A stretch of 64,000 bases of DNA from Dioscorea cayenensis subsp. rotundata (GCF_009730915.1 NC_052477.1:1178001-1242000), one strand, 5' to 3'. Positions 1 to 12,340 are shown, counted from the first letter of the stretch. Numbers and translations are program-made. Notes: generated by a model from the sequence alone, not told the origin.

Positions 1-600
1 AGAGGCATGAAAACTTTCAAAAACAACCCTTGAAAATATTTTATTACTTTATTTTTTATTTTTTTGGGAAATTTATGCAACAAACCTCTAGTCTAGTTGC
101 ATATAGAGAGAGAACCTTCTTATTATCTCATTGCTGACATAGCGGAAGTATTTCAAGTGGCTCTAAGAAGTCCCGTGGGTTTTTCCCTCGATTTGAAGGG
201 TTTCTGAGTTAAAATTGGTGTCTTTGCATCATTGTTTGCATTTATCAAGTTTTAGAGTTCATTATCTCATTTTAGAGCACAAAGAGGGGTTAGATTTGCA
301 CTTTCAAAAGTTGTATCTGACCTAAGTGGTTATAAGCCCGCATGAAACCACATAAGATCAGCAAAAAACCTTCAAAGAGATTGCATAAGATCAGCAGAAA
401 GGCTTGCGGGCTCCTTACAGTCCACATAGAGCCCACATAGGATTGGTAAAAACCCTGCTGGTAGCTTGTGCCTGCATACAGACCGTATATATGAGAACAA
501 CAATAATGCTACATCATTGCTATAGTGTTCATGAACAATAATTTTTGCTGAGTTTTTTAACTATTACAATGCCCAGAACCCCAACAATGTGTGTGTATCA
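1..600. repeat. Probable LTR fragment (about 70-262), otherwise no gene seen
   Basis: No coding region is visible. Positions 70-262 contain phrases typical of the end of a plant Copia LTR (a cccgtgggttttt block and a ttggtgtcttt block), and the solo LTR at 837-1365 has a similar ttggtgtctc block near its 3' end. No boundaries or target duplication could be found, so the assignment rests on resemblance only. Positions 263-600 hold nothing recognisable. Confidence 0.35.
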
Positions 601-614
601 TCCAAAAAGGCAAG

Positions 615-1716
615 TTAAGCACAAATGGTAGGATTAGCCAAGGGATAAGCCTCGGTTGCCTTGACAGTTTAATTTGGTGATACCCTCCTTCGCCTTTGCC
701 TCCTCATCTGCTGGTTTGACACCAAGGAGGATTTTGTATGTTGTGGTTGCCTTACAAATACTTCCTCCACAACTAGTTGGTATAAATTTTAAATGTGACT
801 CTTAGTTCCCAAATCTCCTCCTTTGATAGTGGTTGATGTTAAATATTGGCTTGATATCCTTGGGATGAAGCCAAATCTTGATCTCTTTTAATCCAACGGT
901 CTAGATTGCTCTATTATTTATATAAGGTTATATTTGTTGCGTGTTGTGTAATGAGAGAAAAAAGAGAAAGATAGAGAGGGCTTGTATTTGAGAGTGGAAA
1001 AAGTGAAGGTGTAGAGGAGAGCTCTTGTTCTTGCTTGATCTCATTAAAGTAACGTAAGACCCTTGTTTTTGAGGTAAGGCTAGTTTTTAGAACTTGGTAA
1101 TCCTCTTGTGGCTTTATGCCTATTTCTTGTACTCTTGTACTTTTGTTATTCCCCCATGATATAGTGAAGTATTGTTCTCCCGTGCATGTAGGCTTGTTCT
1201 TAGCCGAACCACATTAAATTGGTGTCTCTTACTTTATTCTTGTGAGATTAATTGTATGTTATCCTTGCATTGGTCATTTATTGTGTGATTACCATGTATT
1301 GTGATATTGTACACTAAATATTCGACGAATTGCCACACTAGTTCCACGCTTCCTCACATGCAACAGTTAATTTGACCTCAAAATTATCAACATCAATAAA
1401 GTCAAGAAGTTCTTTAACCTAGGGAAACGGCAACGCTACATGTGATAATATATCAGAATAATAATCTTACAATGATTAATTAAACAAATATTAATATGAA
1501 TATATAAATGTATGCTTACATGCATTTTTTTTTATATACTAGGAGTGAAGTTGATTTGCCTCACACTTTCAACACTAGTACTATCACCGTGAACAACGCT
1601 ATGACTCTTAATATGATCCGGACAATTTTTTTGGTGAGATTGTGCCACTCAAGAAGAGGAGCATTGAACATACATGCGATAGAGATAGAGGTCTCAATCT
1701 CAATAGTCGAACTCAT
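615..1716 (-). pseudogene. PR-10 #1 (Bet v 1 family), disrupted by a solo LTR
   Basis: This is a decayed member of the PR-10/Bet v 1 family, small cytosolic proteins with a hydrophobic ligand cavity that are often defence-induced. Exon 1 (1540-1716) begins MSSTIEIET and contains the EWHNL block. It is 177 nt against 175 nt in the intact copies, and the frame is lost after residue 35 or so. Exon 2 (615-1436) starts after an AG acceptor, but an in-frame TAG replaces the Tyr codon of the family PFPYVKE motif. It is then split by a 529-bp LTR (837-1365). The C-terminal end, with NPTICA and a TAA at 615-617, is still readable. The upstream TATA-like stretch (tatataaacc, minus strand) resembles that of the other copies. 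It cannot encode a working PR-10. Confidence 0.85.
837..1365 (+). mobile_element. Solo LTR (529 bp, probably Copia-type)
   Basis: The element starts TGTTAAATATT and ends CATGCAACA, so it has the TGTT...AACA short inverted ends of an LTR. It is flanked by GTTGA (832-836) and GTTAA (1366-1370), a 5-bp target duplication with one mismatch. A TATA-like tatataagg lies near 917, and a gccgaacc...ggtgtctc block lies near the 3' end. There is no internal retrotransposon sequence, so it is probably the product of recombination between two LTRs. The PR-10 reading resumes on both sides. Confidence 0.8.
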
Positions 1717-1719
1717 TTT

Positions 1720-3150
1720 TCTTTTTCCTTTTAAAATTAAAATCTTTATAACAAGCGAGTTTAATTCACTAGTTTGTGTTGATTTTCTTGAATATATAAT
1801 TGGTTTATATAGAAGGTTATAAGGGTGAGATAGGCACATCAAAATACAAAATCAAAGAAAATTCTTGTGTGATTTATTGACTAGAAATTTAGATTTCTAG
1901 ATGTCATAATAAGTCATGCCTAAAGAGCCTCGAATATATCTTCAGTGATCACTTCTCGATCGGTTCTTCAAAGTGCTCTAAAATTATATGTGGATAATAA
2001 AAAAAAAAGTTAAGTTAATATTATAAAAGAATATAAATATAACACATTTATCCAAGTATATGTAATAAAATAAGAGTTTAAATTAGTATTTTGTCTGCAT
2101 GTAATTATCCCTATAATAGTATATATTAAGTTTTAATTATTAATTAACTTGATTATAAATGGTGGATAAATCATTGGAAAAATTAACATCGATACATTAA
2201 AGTATTAAAAATAAGGTAGGCAAGTGAGACTTGGAATTCAAATGTAATTAGTCATTCAGTCTTTCTTCTAGATGCTTTGTCAGCACTGTGTCAACAGGCA
2301 AGTGCTTTAATATTATATATATATATATATATATAAAATGCTGTGAAAAATTTAAAAAAAAATTATGGATGAGATTTTATTTTAAAAATTATACGGTTGA
2401 GCTTAAGGTTTGAGAATTTTACACGTCCATTTTTTTTAAAGGATGACTATTTATAAAACAAAAACTATAAAAATATGAAGTAGATTTTTGAAATGTTAGG
2501 CTGCATCAATATTATTATAAATAAAAATAATAATAAATATTGTTTTTTTTTTACATTTATAATTTTCATTCTAATTTTTTTTGGTTTATAACTATTAGAA
2601 TTTATGTTTTCATAAGAAATAATAAAATTAGTGTGTGGAATGTGGCCTTCATGATTGACTTTCATAGTAATTCATGGGCTTAATTTTAATTTGCTCTCAT
2701 AGTAATCAAACCACAAACACATTTATTTTTCAAGCACCAAATATTTGATAAATTTTCTTTTAAGATTTAATATAGAAATTTTCCACTCAACATCAAGATA
2801 TATGTTAGAGATAAATTTTTTTTCGAAAACCACTTAAAGTTCCAACAAAATGAATGACACAATTTTTTATTATCTTAATTGAAGTAATCATGCCCAAATA
2901 TTGTCCAATGCCATTTTAAATCATAAATATTCATAAAAACATGTACACATATAAATAAAATAAACCTCAAAACATATTAATATATATTACTTATTGTGAA
3001 CAACAGGTAGCAACAAGTTTGCCAAAACAAGAAGGGGACTCAACAACAAGCCACACAAATCCTCACACAAACACTCAAGTAAAAAAGCTTGCATGCAATA
3101 CTTATTATAGGATTCATACATGTTTAAGAAGACTCCATGCAAGAAGGCAT
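1720..3150. other. Intergenic, AT-rich, no gene seen
   Basis: About 1.4 kb between PR-10 #1 and PR-10 #2. It holds the presumed promoter of #1 just above 1716, an (AT)n tract near 2315-2335 and long A/T runs. Short open frames here lack any recognisable domain and are biased to Ile, Lys and Asn, as expected for random AT-rich DNA. Confidence 0.6.
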
Positions 3151-3155
3151 GCAAC

Positions 3156-3721
3156 TTAAGCACAAACACTAGGATTTGCCAAGAGATAAGCTTCGGTAGC
3201 TTTGATAGTATTTGTGAGCCCCTCCTTTGCCTTTGCTTCCTCATCTCCTGGTGTGACTCCAGGCAGGACTTTTGTATGTTGTGGTCACTTTGCAAGTACT
3301 TCCTCCACTGCTGGTTGGTGTAAATTTAAAATGAGTGCATAGAGACTCTAACTTGGTTCCTAAATCTCCACCTTCAATCAGTGTTTGTTTAGCCTCACAA
3401 TTTTCAACATCAAGAAAATCAAGACGCTCCTTTACATAAGGAAAAGGTAATGCTGCATGCATTAATTCATATGTTAGGATAATATCAATCATTTAAATAT
3501 ATATATATATATATATAGTGAAAGCATAATTAAGTTTTTGTTTTACCAGGAGTGAAGTTGATTTGCCTGACACTTCCAACACCACCATCAACATGAACAG
3601 CACTAGCACTCTTAATATGGTCTGGAACAACCTTTGGAGCAAGATTGTGCCACTCAAGAAAAGCAGCCTTGAACATACGGCTAGCAGGAACAGCAGTCTC
3701 AATCTCAATAGTTGAAGACAT
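3156..3721 (-). CDS. PR-10 #2 (Bet v 1 family), one-base frameshift in exon 2
   Basis: Two-exon PR-10 gene. Exon 1 (3547-3721, 175 nt) starts MSSTIEIETAVPASRMF and carries the glycine-rich loop DGGVGSVRQ. Exon 2 (3156-3452) starts after AG with LPFPYVKERLDFLDVEN and should end LANPSVCA at TAA 3156-3158. The 92-bp intron has GT-AG borders and an (AT)n tract. Near 3265-3275 the run reads AAAAGTC where the frame needs AAAGTC. That extra A turns the TTYKVLPGV block into TTYKSPAW and a stop at TGA about 3241. Everything after it is intact in the shifted frame, so this is either a very young pseudogene or a sequence error. A tatttata TATA-like box lies at about 3811-3818 on this strand. Confidence 0.8.
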
Positions 3722-3810
3722 TTTGAATTTTTTCTCTTTGGTTTGTACCCTTAGCTAATTAAAGTGAGACTAGTTCACTAGTTTGTGTTGAAGTTCTTAA
3801 TGAGATGATG

Positions 3811-3823
3811 GGTATAAATAGAA
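3811..3823 (-). promoter_or_regulatory. TATA-like box of PR-10 #2
   Basis: The minus strand reads ctatttataccca about 95 bases before the ATG. The surrounding leader (cttcaacacaaactagtgaac) has close counterparts upstream of PR-10 #1 and #4. This suggests the promoters were duplicated with the genes. Confidence 0.5.
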
Positions 3824-4037
3824 TGTTGTGAGGCTGAGTAGGTGCATAAATTCAAAAAGGAATAGCATTCTTCTGTGATCTATTGACTGAGAAAATTAGT
3901 AGGTTTGTTAGAGATAAGGTTGGTGTGTAAAACAGGTTAGAATTCAAAGGTGTGGTGTTGTGGCCCTTTGGTTAGCCTTGATCTTAGACTAAAATATTAG
4001 CAACCATCCAAGTGTCCAATATTATAATTAAAGTAAC

Positions 4038-4187
4038 AAAGACTTATTGAACACCATTAATGAGCATGACTTCTTTTATTTTCATTTCTAGTGTCTTATC
4101 AATACTTTATTTACAAAGACTTATGGAACACCATTGAGCATAAATTCTTTTATTTTCAATTTTTAGTGTCTTATCAATACTTTATTT
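4038..4187. repeat. Direct tandem duplication, two units of about 75 bp
   Basis: The units start with aaagacttat(t/g)gaacaccat at 4038 and 4115. Both contain ttcttttattttca and end tagtgtcttatcaatactttattta. The second unit lacks a few bases. It lies in the intergenic region between PR-10 #2 and #3, upstream of #2. Confidence 0.8.
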
Positions 4188-4189
4188 AT

Positions 4190-5550
4190 ATATATAAATA
4201 ATTAAAAAAAAAACTATTTTGCATAGATATGTTTTGAATCATTAGCCTCTAATCCACAACTCTTATTGTGAAAATAGTTTAAGTAGTATTATTTTTAAAA
4301 CACTTATTTTGAGATAAAAAAATCAAATAAGATATTGATCTAATTTTTTTCTTTATATTATAAAAAGAAAAATCAAAGTATATATATATATATGTTAAAC
4401 CTTCTATAAGTATTGGAATAGATAAATTGAGTTATATATATATATATGCCTATTAATTAATGGAGGAATGGCTAGGAAGTCACATATCTTAGACTTCACC
4501 CACCCACTTATCTAACAATTAATTTAAAAGTTGTTTTCAAACCATTTAATTATTACTCTTACACTAAAGTTGAGATCTGATAACAGTAATGAAGAAAGAA
4601 GAAACCATGAAATCATAATAGTCTAATTTTTTCCTTATAAAATTTACAAAAAAATAGTTCTTGAGATTTTGATTGTTTTCGTTTATTTATTTATTTATTT
4701 TATATTTGTGAGCTTTTATATTTATCAAATTATCTTCTAAGGGAGGCATGATCTTGTGACGCGGGTCACATGGGAAAATTATAAATTTTTATTTTAAATA
4801 AACTTTAAAATATGAAAATTTTGACCACCGCCCTTCTAGAACATGCTACATGCCCATCAATAACAACAATGCTTTTAAGGACTAATTTACAAATGTTAGA
4901 TTTAAAATAACCATAAATTATTTTGAACGGATTATATAATTATACTTTTTCATTTCTAGAGAGACTTGTAGGTATTTCACTATTTCTTTATTAAAACAAA
5001 GATAAATCCAACCAATATCGATAAATAAACAAATTAAATACATAAAAAAAATCATAAAGAAAAAAATTAAAGGGTACTTAACAATGATTTTTCATTAGAC
5101 CTCATCCTCTTTTGCTTAAATTTTATTTTCTTTCCTTTATATATATATACATATATTTTTTTTTTCTTTAAAAAAAAATACTTCTCTAAGAGTTCAAAAA
5201 TTAAAATTCACTTCCATCTAATTTCTCAAATAAAAATATCCTTTTTTAATACAAAAAATGGTTAATTCTAGGAAACCTCATTCAATGGAAAAGTTCACAC
5301 ACACACACACACACATAGATAGATAGATAGATAAGACATTGATAACACATTATTTTATATTATAATTAAGCTCAAACGAGCCTTATTACATAACACACAA
5401 ATGCATGAAAAGCACATTTCATGCAACATAAAACTCAAACCAAACCAACCTTAAGACATCACAACAAACACAGCAACAACAACAACAAGAAGAACAAGTC
5501 ATGCATCACTCCAAATGCTTTGCTTGCAAATTAATGCATGCATTTATGTG
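4190..5550. other. Intergenic, AT-rich, no gene seen
   Basis: Low-complexity DNA with (AT)n tracts near 4380 and 4432 and an (AC)n(ATAG)n microsatellite at about 5297-5332. The last 200 bases before 5550 are the presumed 3' untranslated region of PR-10 #3, with a CAACAA-rich stretch at about 5463-5490. No coding signal was found. Confidence 0.6.
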
Positions 5551-5551
5551 A

Positions 5552-7494
5552 TTAAGCAAAAGCAGTAGGGTTTGCAACTAAGTAAGCCTCAACAGCATTC
5601 AGCATTCCCAAGAGGCCTTCCAAAATTTGACCCTTTTCTTCCTCGCCAACAGGAGTGTTATCAGTGGTGTCATAGTGACAAGTGAGCTTTCCAATGGTGC
5701 CACCTTCATGAGGTGCAAACTTGATTTCAAATGAGCATGAGTTGAATCTTACACCAAGAAGACCACCTTCTACAGCACTGTATTTGTACACCATGTTCTC
5801 ATGGTCCAATACATCCACCTTCTCTTTCACGTAGCTGAATGGAGCCTTGGAAGCTGCATGCATGCATGGATTTGTCAATCCATATATTAAGTTTCTTTGA
5901 TGTTTAAAATATATATATATATATATATATATGAGGCAATGGTAATGGTATCAGGTATGTAATTGTTATGAAGTCGGAAAAGTCAATATAAAAGTCAATG
6001 CACATGCATTAAAAATATAAAATTATTTTATATAATATATGAACTAGAAATATCTAGAAATATTAACTTATTATGTGGATGTTTATGTGAACTAGTAATA
6101 TTAAGAAAAGAATTTGGAGCATGCATGAAAAATATAAAATTAATTGATATGCATTTGTAGATATTTAATTATTATCATATGTATGTGTAATAAACTAATT
6201 AAGAGTCTAAGCAAAATAATTTGAATAAAATGTTTTAAATCTAGTTTAAAATTATGTTAAACTAAAAGACTAGTTTTTAAATGCACGTATATGCCACATG
6301 ACATGATATATTTCTTTTATATACCAATATTGGAACAATATTAAACTATTTTAGTAGATACGACTATCTTATGTCTTTGTCAATGTATGAAAATTCAACG
6401 CTTCCATGTGGTGATAAATATTGAAATTTTTTATGTTATTAATAATGTTATACAAGTGATGTTATTACTTTATTCATCTCTCTATAATTAAACATTCTAT
6501 GATAAATAGCTCACACGTGTTATGTTGTTGCTTTCACAGCTTGAAATTATGTAAAAACTATATATAGAACTAATTACATATGACACATTATATTATAGCA
6601 ATTTGTTTTGATATTTTAATAATAGTTTAATATTAGATTTTCATACTTCAGAGAATAGGCTTTGAATACATTAATATTAGACTTTTAGAGTGTAAAATAA
6701 AACAGACAATCATGAATCTAATTTAGTATTATTATTTTTATTTTATTTTATTTTTACAAAATATGGGATTCTCCATGCCCTAATCCCTATACCACACACA
6801 CATCATGTAAATAAATAAATAAAATATTTTTCTCAATAATTTTTCTATAAAAATCAAATTCCTATAACTATAGTCCCTTTTCTCCTTGTGCAATATAAAT
6901 CGTCAACGTCTCCTCAAATAAATTAATGATCAACTCATCAAACATAGGAGGTATGTGCAAACTAAATTATCATTAAAAACACATCTAATCTACTTTAGAT
7001 AGCACATCTGCTACAATTATTTTCTTTTTACCAGTGATATGACAAAGTTTACTCATATATATATATATAGATTGTGAGATAAACGCTTCCCTATTTTGAA
7101 AGTCGAGACATACATAAACTGAGCGTTCTACCTCATACAACACATTTATACTCACGTTTTACTGGCAGTCTTTAGGGTATTAATCCTTGGTGTCAAACAA
7201 ACACCCTCATGATTTAGCGCTAATGACGTGTAAGAGTTCGAAAAGATATACTTATAACCAAATTCTCATTAACTAATGATTTTTCTTCAGATCAGCAACA
7301 TCGCCTATCAAATTAAATTGCCAATACCAACTTAAATCTATTTTTGATAAATTTATATATATATATATAGTATATATAACAAAACATAAGATATATCATT
7401 AGTAACTTACAACACAGGCAGAGTTAAAGTGAGCTTAGTGATTGTGCCAACACCACCATCACCTTCAATAAGCTCAAGACTTGCAATTTGTTCC
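5552..7494 (-). CDS. PR-10 #3 (divergent Bet v 1 member), 5' end lost in gap
   Basis: Exon 2 (5552-5853, 302 nt) encodes SKAPFSYVKEKVDVLDHEN, then AVEGGLLGV, and ends EAYLVANPTAFA. This order matches the second half of Bet v 1 proteins. The 3' part of an exon 1 (7411-7494) reads ASLELIEGDGGVGTITKLT, which includes the canonical glycine loop EGDGGVG, and is followed by a GTAAGT donor at 7405-7410. The start of exon 1 lies in the N run. The intron would be about 1.56 kb, much longer than the roughly 90-120 bp of the siblings. Joining these sites leaves the frame one base out: exon 1 ends two bases into a codon but exon 2 needs one. So the donor is different, the exon is damaged, or the two exons belong to different genes. 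It is the most divergent copy in the cluster. Confidence 0.65.
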
Positions 7495-8494
7495 NNNNNN
7501 NNNNNNNNNNNNNNNNNNNNNNNNNNNNNNNNNNNNNNNNNNNNNNNNNNNNNNNNNNNNNNNNNNNNNNNNNNNNNNNNNNNNNNNNNNNNNNNNNNNN
7601 NNNNNNNNNNNNNNNNNNNNNNNNNNNNNNNNNNNNNNNNNNNNNNNNNNNNNNNNNNNNNNNNNNNNNNNNNNNNNNNNNNNNNNNNNNNNNNNNNNNN
7701 NNNNNNNNNNNNNNNNNNNNNNNNNNNNNNNNNNNNNNNNNNNNNNNNNNNNNNNNNNNNNNNNNNNNNNNNNNNNNNNNNNNNNNNNNNNNNNNNNNNN
7801 NNNNNNNNNNNNNNNNNNNNNNNNNNNNNNNNNNNNNNNNNNNNNNNNNNNNNNNNNNNNNNNNNNNNNNNNNNNNNNNNNNNNNNNNNNNNNNNNNNNN
7901 NNNNNNNNNNNNNNNNNNNNNNNNNNNNNNNNNNNNNNNNNNNNNNNNNNNNNNNNNNNNNNNNNNNNNNNNNNNNNNNNNNNNNNNNNNNNNNNNNNNN
8001 NNNNNNNNNNNNNNNNNNNNNNNNNNNNNNNNNNNNNNNNNNNNNNNNNNNNNNNNNNNNNNNNNNNNNNNNNNNNNNNNNNNNNNNNNNNNNNNNNNNN
8101 NNNNNNNNNNNNNNNNNNNNNNNNNNNNNNNNNNNNNNNNNNNNNNNNNNNNNNNNNNNNNNNNNNNNNNNNNNNNNNNNNNNNNNNNNNNNNNNNNNNN
8201 NNNNNNNNNNNNNNNNNNNNNNNNNNNNNNNNNNNNNNNNNNNNNNNNNNNNNNNNNNNNNNNNNNNNNNNNNNNNNNNNNNNNNNNNNNNNNNNNNNNN
8301 NNNNNNNNNNNNNNNNNNNNNNNNNNNNNNNNNNNNNNNNNNNNNNNNNNNNNNNNNNNNNNNNNNNNNNNNNNNNNNNNNNNNNNNNNNNNNNNNNNNN
8401 NNNNNNNNNNNNNNNNNNNNNNNNNNNNNNNNNNNNNNNNNNNNNNNNNNNNNNNNNNNNNNNNNNNNNNNNNNNNNNNNNNNNNNNNNNNNNN
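7495..8494. other. Assembly gap of exactly 1000 N
   Basis: All 1000 bases are N, a conventional placeholder length, so the true distance is unknown. It hides the start of PR-10 #3 and the 5' part of LINE 1. Any open frame drawn across it is meaningless. Confidence 0.99.
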
Positions 8495-11059
8495 TGATTG
8501 CCAAAGTTCCCACTCGATAAAAAAATTGTCTTTAGAAATCAAATCTACTGATGTGAATGCATGTTTGAATCACATTCGTCATTTAGAACATTCGCGTTTG
8601 GCCCCCTTGAGGGAGTCGGCTTCCTCTTTGGAGGAGCGGGTTGTGTAAGGTTTTTTATGAATATTATAACTTGGAATGCAAGGGGACTAGGGAAACCTGC
8701 TAAGAGGTTTCTAGTTAAAGACTTTTTGAACATGCACTTTGCTGATATTTGTTGCCTTCAAGAAACTAAACTTCAAGAGGTATCGGTTGCGACCTGGAGG
8801 GAAATCGGTGGGCACCGGCTGGATGAATTCTGTTTTGTGCCAGCATGCGGCTCGTCTGGAGGCATCTTAATTGGTTGGAATAGTTCTATACTGTCAGGCA
8901 CACCCGTGTGGAAGGGATCTTTTTCTCTCTCGATTGAGTTCTTCTCTAAGGTCGTGAACTTAACTTGGAGGTGCACCGCGGTCTAAGGACCAAATGCCAG
9001 ATCGCTTAAGCATGCTTTTTGGGAGGAATTGCGTGTTAATGCTGGACCTCCTGGGATGTCTTGGATTATCTGTGGTGATTTTAATGCTACTTTTAAAGTG
9101 GAGGACAAAAACGGTGGGCCTCATAATCTGGAAGGCATTAGGAAGACAAATTTGTTCCTCCAATAGCTACAGTTGCAAGAGCCCCCGGCGGTTGACCGTA
9201 GATTTTCTTGGACTAATGGTCAAGCGGACCCGATCTGGGTTAAGCTGGACATATTCTTAGTCAATGGGGACTGCGCCAATTTTTTTCCCAAAATGATCCA
9301 GAAAAGTCTGCCGTGACTTGGTTCTGATCATGTTCCCATCCGTCTTGAGCTTGGGTATCACTGCTTCTGTCCGCGACCTTTAGGTATGAGCTAGTCTGGT
9401 CCACGGTGGATGGTTTTGGGGATCTTGTGAAAAGCTGGTGGGAGATTTCCTCCCCTCAGGGTTGTGGGGCCTTTGTTGTTGCAAAAAAGTTTTTGATTCT
9501 CAAATACCATTTGCGTCACTGGGCCAAATTTTCTTTCGGCTCCATCAAACTCAAGAAGCTGGCTTTGCTAAGTGAACTAGAGAAGCTGGATGTTTCTAAA
9601 GAGCACAGGCCTCTGGAAGCTCTGGAGTTCAAACTTGAGAAGGAGGTCAGATCTGAATTATGCCTCATTCGTAAGCAAGAAGAATTGTACTGGAAGCAGA
9701 GCTCTAGGTTGCAATGGCTAAAAGAGGGCGATGAGAACATGAGTTTCTTCCATGCGGTAGCTAACGGCCGTAAAAACAGGAATTTCATTCCAAGTATAAA
9801 ACACGAAAGTGCCACTTGGACGGATCCGAAAGAAATTGGGAAAGTGTTTGTTGGCTGTTTTCAGCAGCAATTTGGTTCCAAGCGTTCGAATCGTTTTGAG
9901 ATTGACTTTCAAAGATTGCTTGCGAATAGGAACAGGTTGGACCTTGAGGTTTTGGAAAGACCATTCACGTTGGAAGAGGTCAAGAAGGTGGTCTTCGACC
10001 TTGGCAAAGATAAGGCTCCTGGCCCTGATGGCTTCCCATTGCATTTTTTCAGACATTTTTGGGATCTTATCAATTCTGACCTAATGCTCGTCTGTGAGGA
10101 TTTTTATTGGGGGAGAGCGAACCTGGAAATGATTAACTGGGCCAATATTGCCCTTATCCCCAAGGTGGAGTCTCCAGAGACGCCGGGGGATTTCCGTCCT
10201 ATCAGTTTAATTAATTCCACCCTGAAAATTCTGTCTAAAATTTTAGCGACTCGCTTGAGCACGATCTTAAGTTCCTTGGTCGATTCTGACCAGTCGGCTA
10301 TTCTGAAAGGGAGGTGCATCCTCGATAACATCGCCACTGCGGAGGAGCTGATCTTTAGTTTACATAAGCGTAAGCTCCCAGGTTATATCTTAAAAGTGGA
10401 CTTTGTCAAGGCTTTCGATCTTGTTGATTGGGATTTCCTTTTCGATCTAATGCATGCCCACGGTTTTGGGGCTAGATGGGTTGGTTGGATCAAATGTATT
10501 TTGACCTCTTCGAAAGTATCTATCCTGGTGAACGGGACCCCAAATGGATACATTAGGTATAAACGAGGGTTGAGGCAGGGTGATCCTTTGTCACCACTGT
10601 TATTTGTGCTGGTGACCGATGTTCTTAGCTCTATGTTTAGCCACACCCTTGTTTCCAAAATTTTGGTGGATGTTCCCTTGGGGAGTTTTGGTAGTAAATG
10701 ATATTTGCATTATGCTGATGATCTCCTGATCTTAACGGCTGGGGGACTCGAGGATCTTAGGATTATCAAACTCATTTTATACTTATTTGAACGGATGACG
10801 GGTCTTGAAACCAATTTTTTTAAAACTTGTCTGTACTCTAGTCGTGGGGGTGAGATCCCTGATTGGGCAGCAGCGGAAACTCTTCATTGCAAGCGTGGGC
10901 TGCTGCCGGTCACCTATCTTGGCATCCCAATTTCTGGAAGAAGACCGCGTAGGCAAGACTGGGAAGGAATTATTCAGAAGGTGCGACGTAGACTGGCTTC
11001 ATGGAAATTGCGACATATCTCTCTCGGCGGGCGACTTACGTTGGTGAACTCGGTGCTGA
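8495..11059 (+). mobile_element. LINE 1 (plant L1 type), left part, split by the CACTA element
   Basis: The 5' part is inside the gap. About 160 bases look like the end of ORF1, followed by ORF2. The element breaks off at 11059 within the RT-proximal C-terminal region and resumes at 20324. Removing 11060-20320 and one TGA copy restores the frame through NSVLT and VVPTYWMSIFRLPSW, matching LINE 2 at 27262-27315. The 3' end is at about 21203. Confidence 0.92.
8657..11059 (+). pseudogene. LINE 1 ORF2: endonuclease and reverse transcriptase, broken
   Basis: ORF2 starts at ATG 8657 with NIITWNARGLG, the first motif of the AP-type endonuclease, followed by CCLQETKL. The frame is lost by 8986. Traces such as WIICGDFNA-like sequence follow at about 9060. 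The reverse transcriptase is open from 9406 to 10701 and contains KAPGPDGF, ALIPK, FRPISLIN, LKVDFVKAFD and RQGDPLSPLLF. A TGA at 10699-10701 falls just before the catalytic YADD (10711-10722), after which the same frame continues with GGRLTLVNSVL. With at least one frameshift and one nonsense codon, it cannot make full ORF2. Confidence 0.9.
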
Positions 11060-11087
11060 CACTACAAAAAAATTGCCATATACTGAC
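11060..11087 (+). repeat. CACTA left terminal inverted repeat
   Basis: 28 bases that pair with 20293-20320 with two mismatches. The terminal CACTA is exact. Confidence 0.95.
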
Positions 11088-11094
11088 ACTTTTC

Positions 11095-11460
11095 AATAGT
11101 AACAGTTAAATTCCGTAGCTATAGACTGGTTTTTACTGACGATACTTTAAAACTGTCACTATATATAAGATATTTACTGACGAATTTTAATCTGTTGGTA
11201 TAGGTAGACTTTTATCTATGGTAACAGTCAAATTTGTAGCTATAGATTATCTATACCAACGAAACATTCAATTTGTCAGAATAAATATGACATTTACTTA
11301 CAAATATTGTTCCATTGGTATAACTACTACTCTATACTTATACTTATCTATAGCAATAGTTAAATGTAGTAGCTATATATTATTTATACCAATGAATCTT
11401 TAAAAGTGTTAGAATAGATCAGACATTTAGTGACGGAAATCATTCTGTTGGTAGAGCTAT
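11095..11460. repeat. CACTA subterminal repeats, three units of about 125 bp
   Basis: Blocks of the form (t/g)(a/c)a(a/t)agt(t/c)aaat..gtagctata recur at about 11100, 11222 and 11353, spaced 122 and 131 bases. Each is followed by sequences such as actgacga and tctgttggta. Subterminal repeats of this kind bind the element's own protein in En/Spm; that role is inferred here. Confidence 0.75.
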
Positions 11461-12214
11461 ATGTTTTGAATTTTATTTTATTTTTATATTTATGTTTAGT
11501 AGAGCATGGCTTAATAATAATAATATTATCAGAATTAAATTTGAGATTTATATTGAGAATAATAATTAAATTAAAAAAATTAATCATTATAAAACAAATA
11601 CAAAAAATAATGTCATGATAATTCACTCTATAAATTATAAGCACATTCGTAAAAATAACAATCTAATGAATATCGATTAGATATATAAATTAATAAATTA
11701 ATTTACAAATTTATGAAAATTAATTAACTTATTATTTTATATAAATTAATTTGTTATATATTTTTTTATTTGACTAATATAAATAATTATTGAAATAAAT
11801 ATTTAAAAGATTAGCATTCATTATTGCAACTGCTAAAAAAATATTTTATTTTTTGGTAAATAAATATTTGATTTTATTTATTTTTAAAATTACTTTTAAC
11901 ATTGGATTATGATATTATATATATATATATATATTGAAAAAAATGCATGTTATTAAAAGATAATGTTTATTATATAAATTAATTAAATTATAATTATTTC
12001 ATATAAAAATATAAAATTAATTTTTATGTTAAATTAAATTGGTTTATTCGTAGTTGCTTAATATTTAAACTTAAATAATAAATATTTAATGAATAATTGT
12101 TTTACTTGCTCTTGTATAATAACAAATAATGTTCATTATATAAATTAATGAAATTGTAAGTATTTCATACAAAAATAAAAAAAAATAATCTTTATGTTAA
12201 ATTGAATTGGTGTA

Positions 12215-12340
12215 TTGTTAATGTTGGCACCTAGCATGCAATTGGTTTGTGACACAGGTTGTGACACATTATTTGTAACGATTTTTTGACATCGCAAACT
12301 GTGTCGCAAATGTTGGCACCTAGCATACAATTTGTTTTTA
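12215..12340. repeat. Short direct repeat inside the CACTA element
   Basis: The phrase atgttggcacctagcat(g/a)caatt(g/t)gttt occurs twice, about 90 bases apart. The intervening stretch alternates tgtgacac and tgtcgcaaa. Its origin is unknown. Confidence 0.7.

Noticed and set aside
2310-2340. (AT)n tracts as regulatory elements
   Set aside because: They occur throughout the window, including introns and repeats, with no consistent position relative to genes.
7407-8648. Long open frames on both strands across this stretch
   Set aside because: They run through 1000 N bases and have no real codons there. Only the short ends (PR-10 #3 exon 1 and LINE 1 ORF1 tail) are meaningful.
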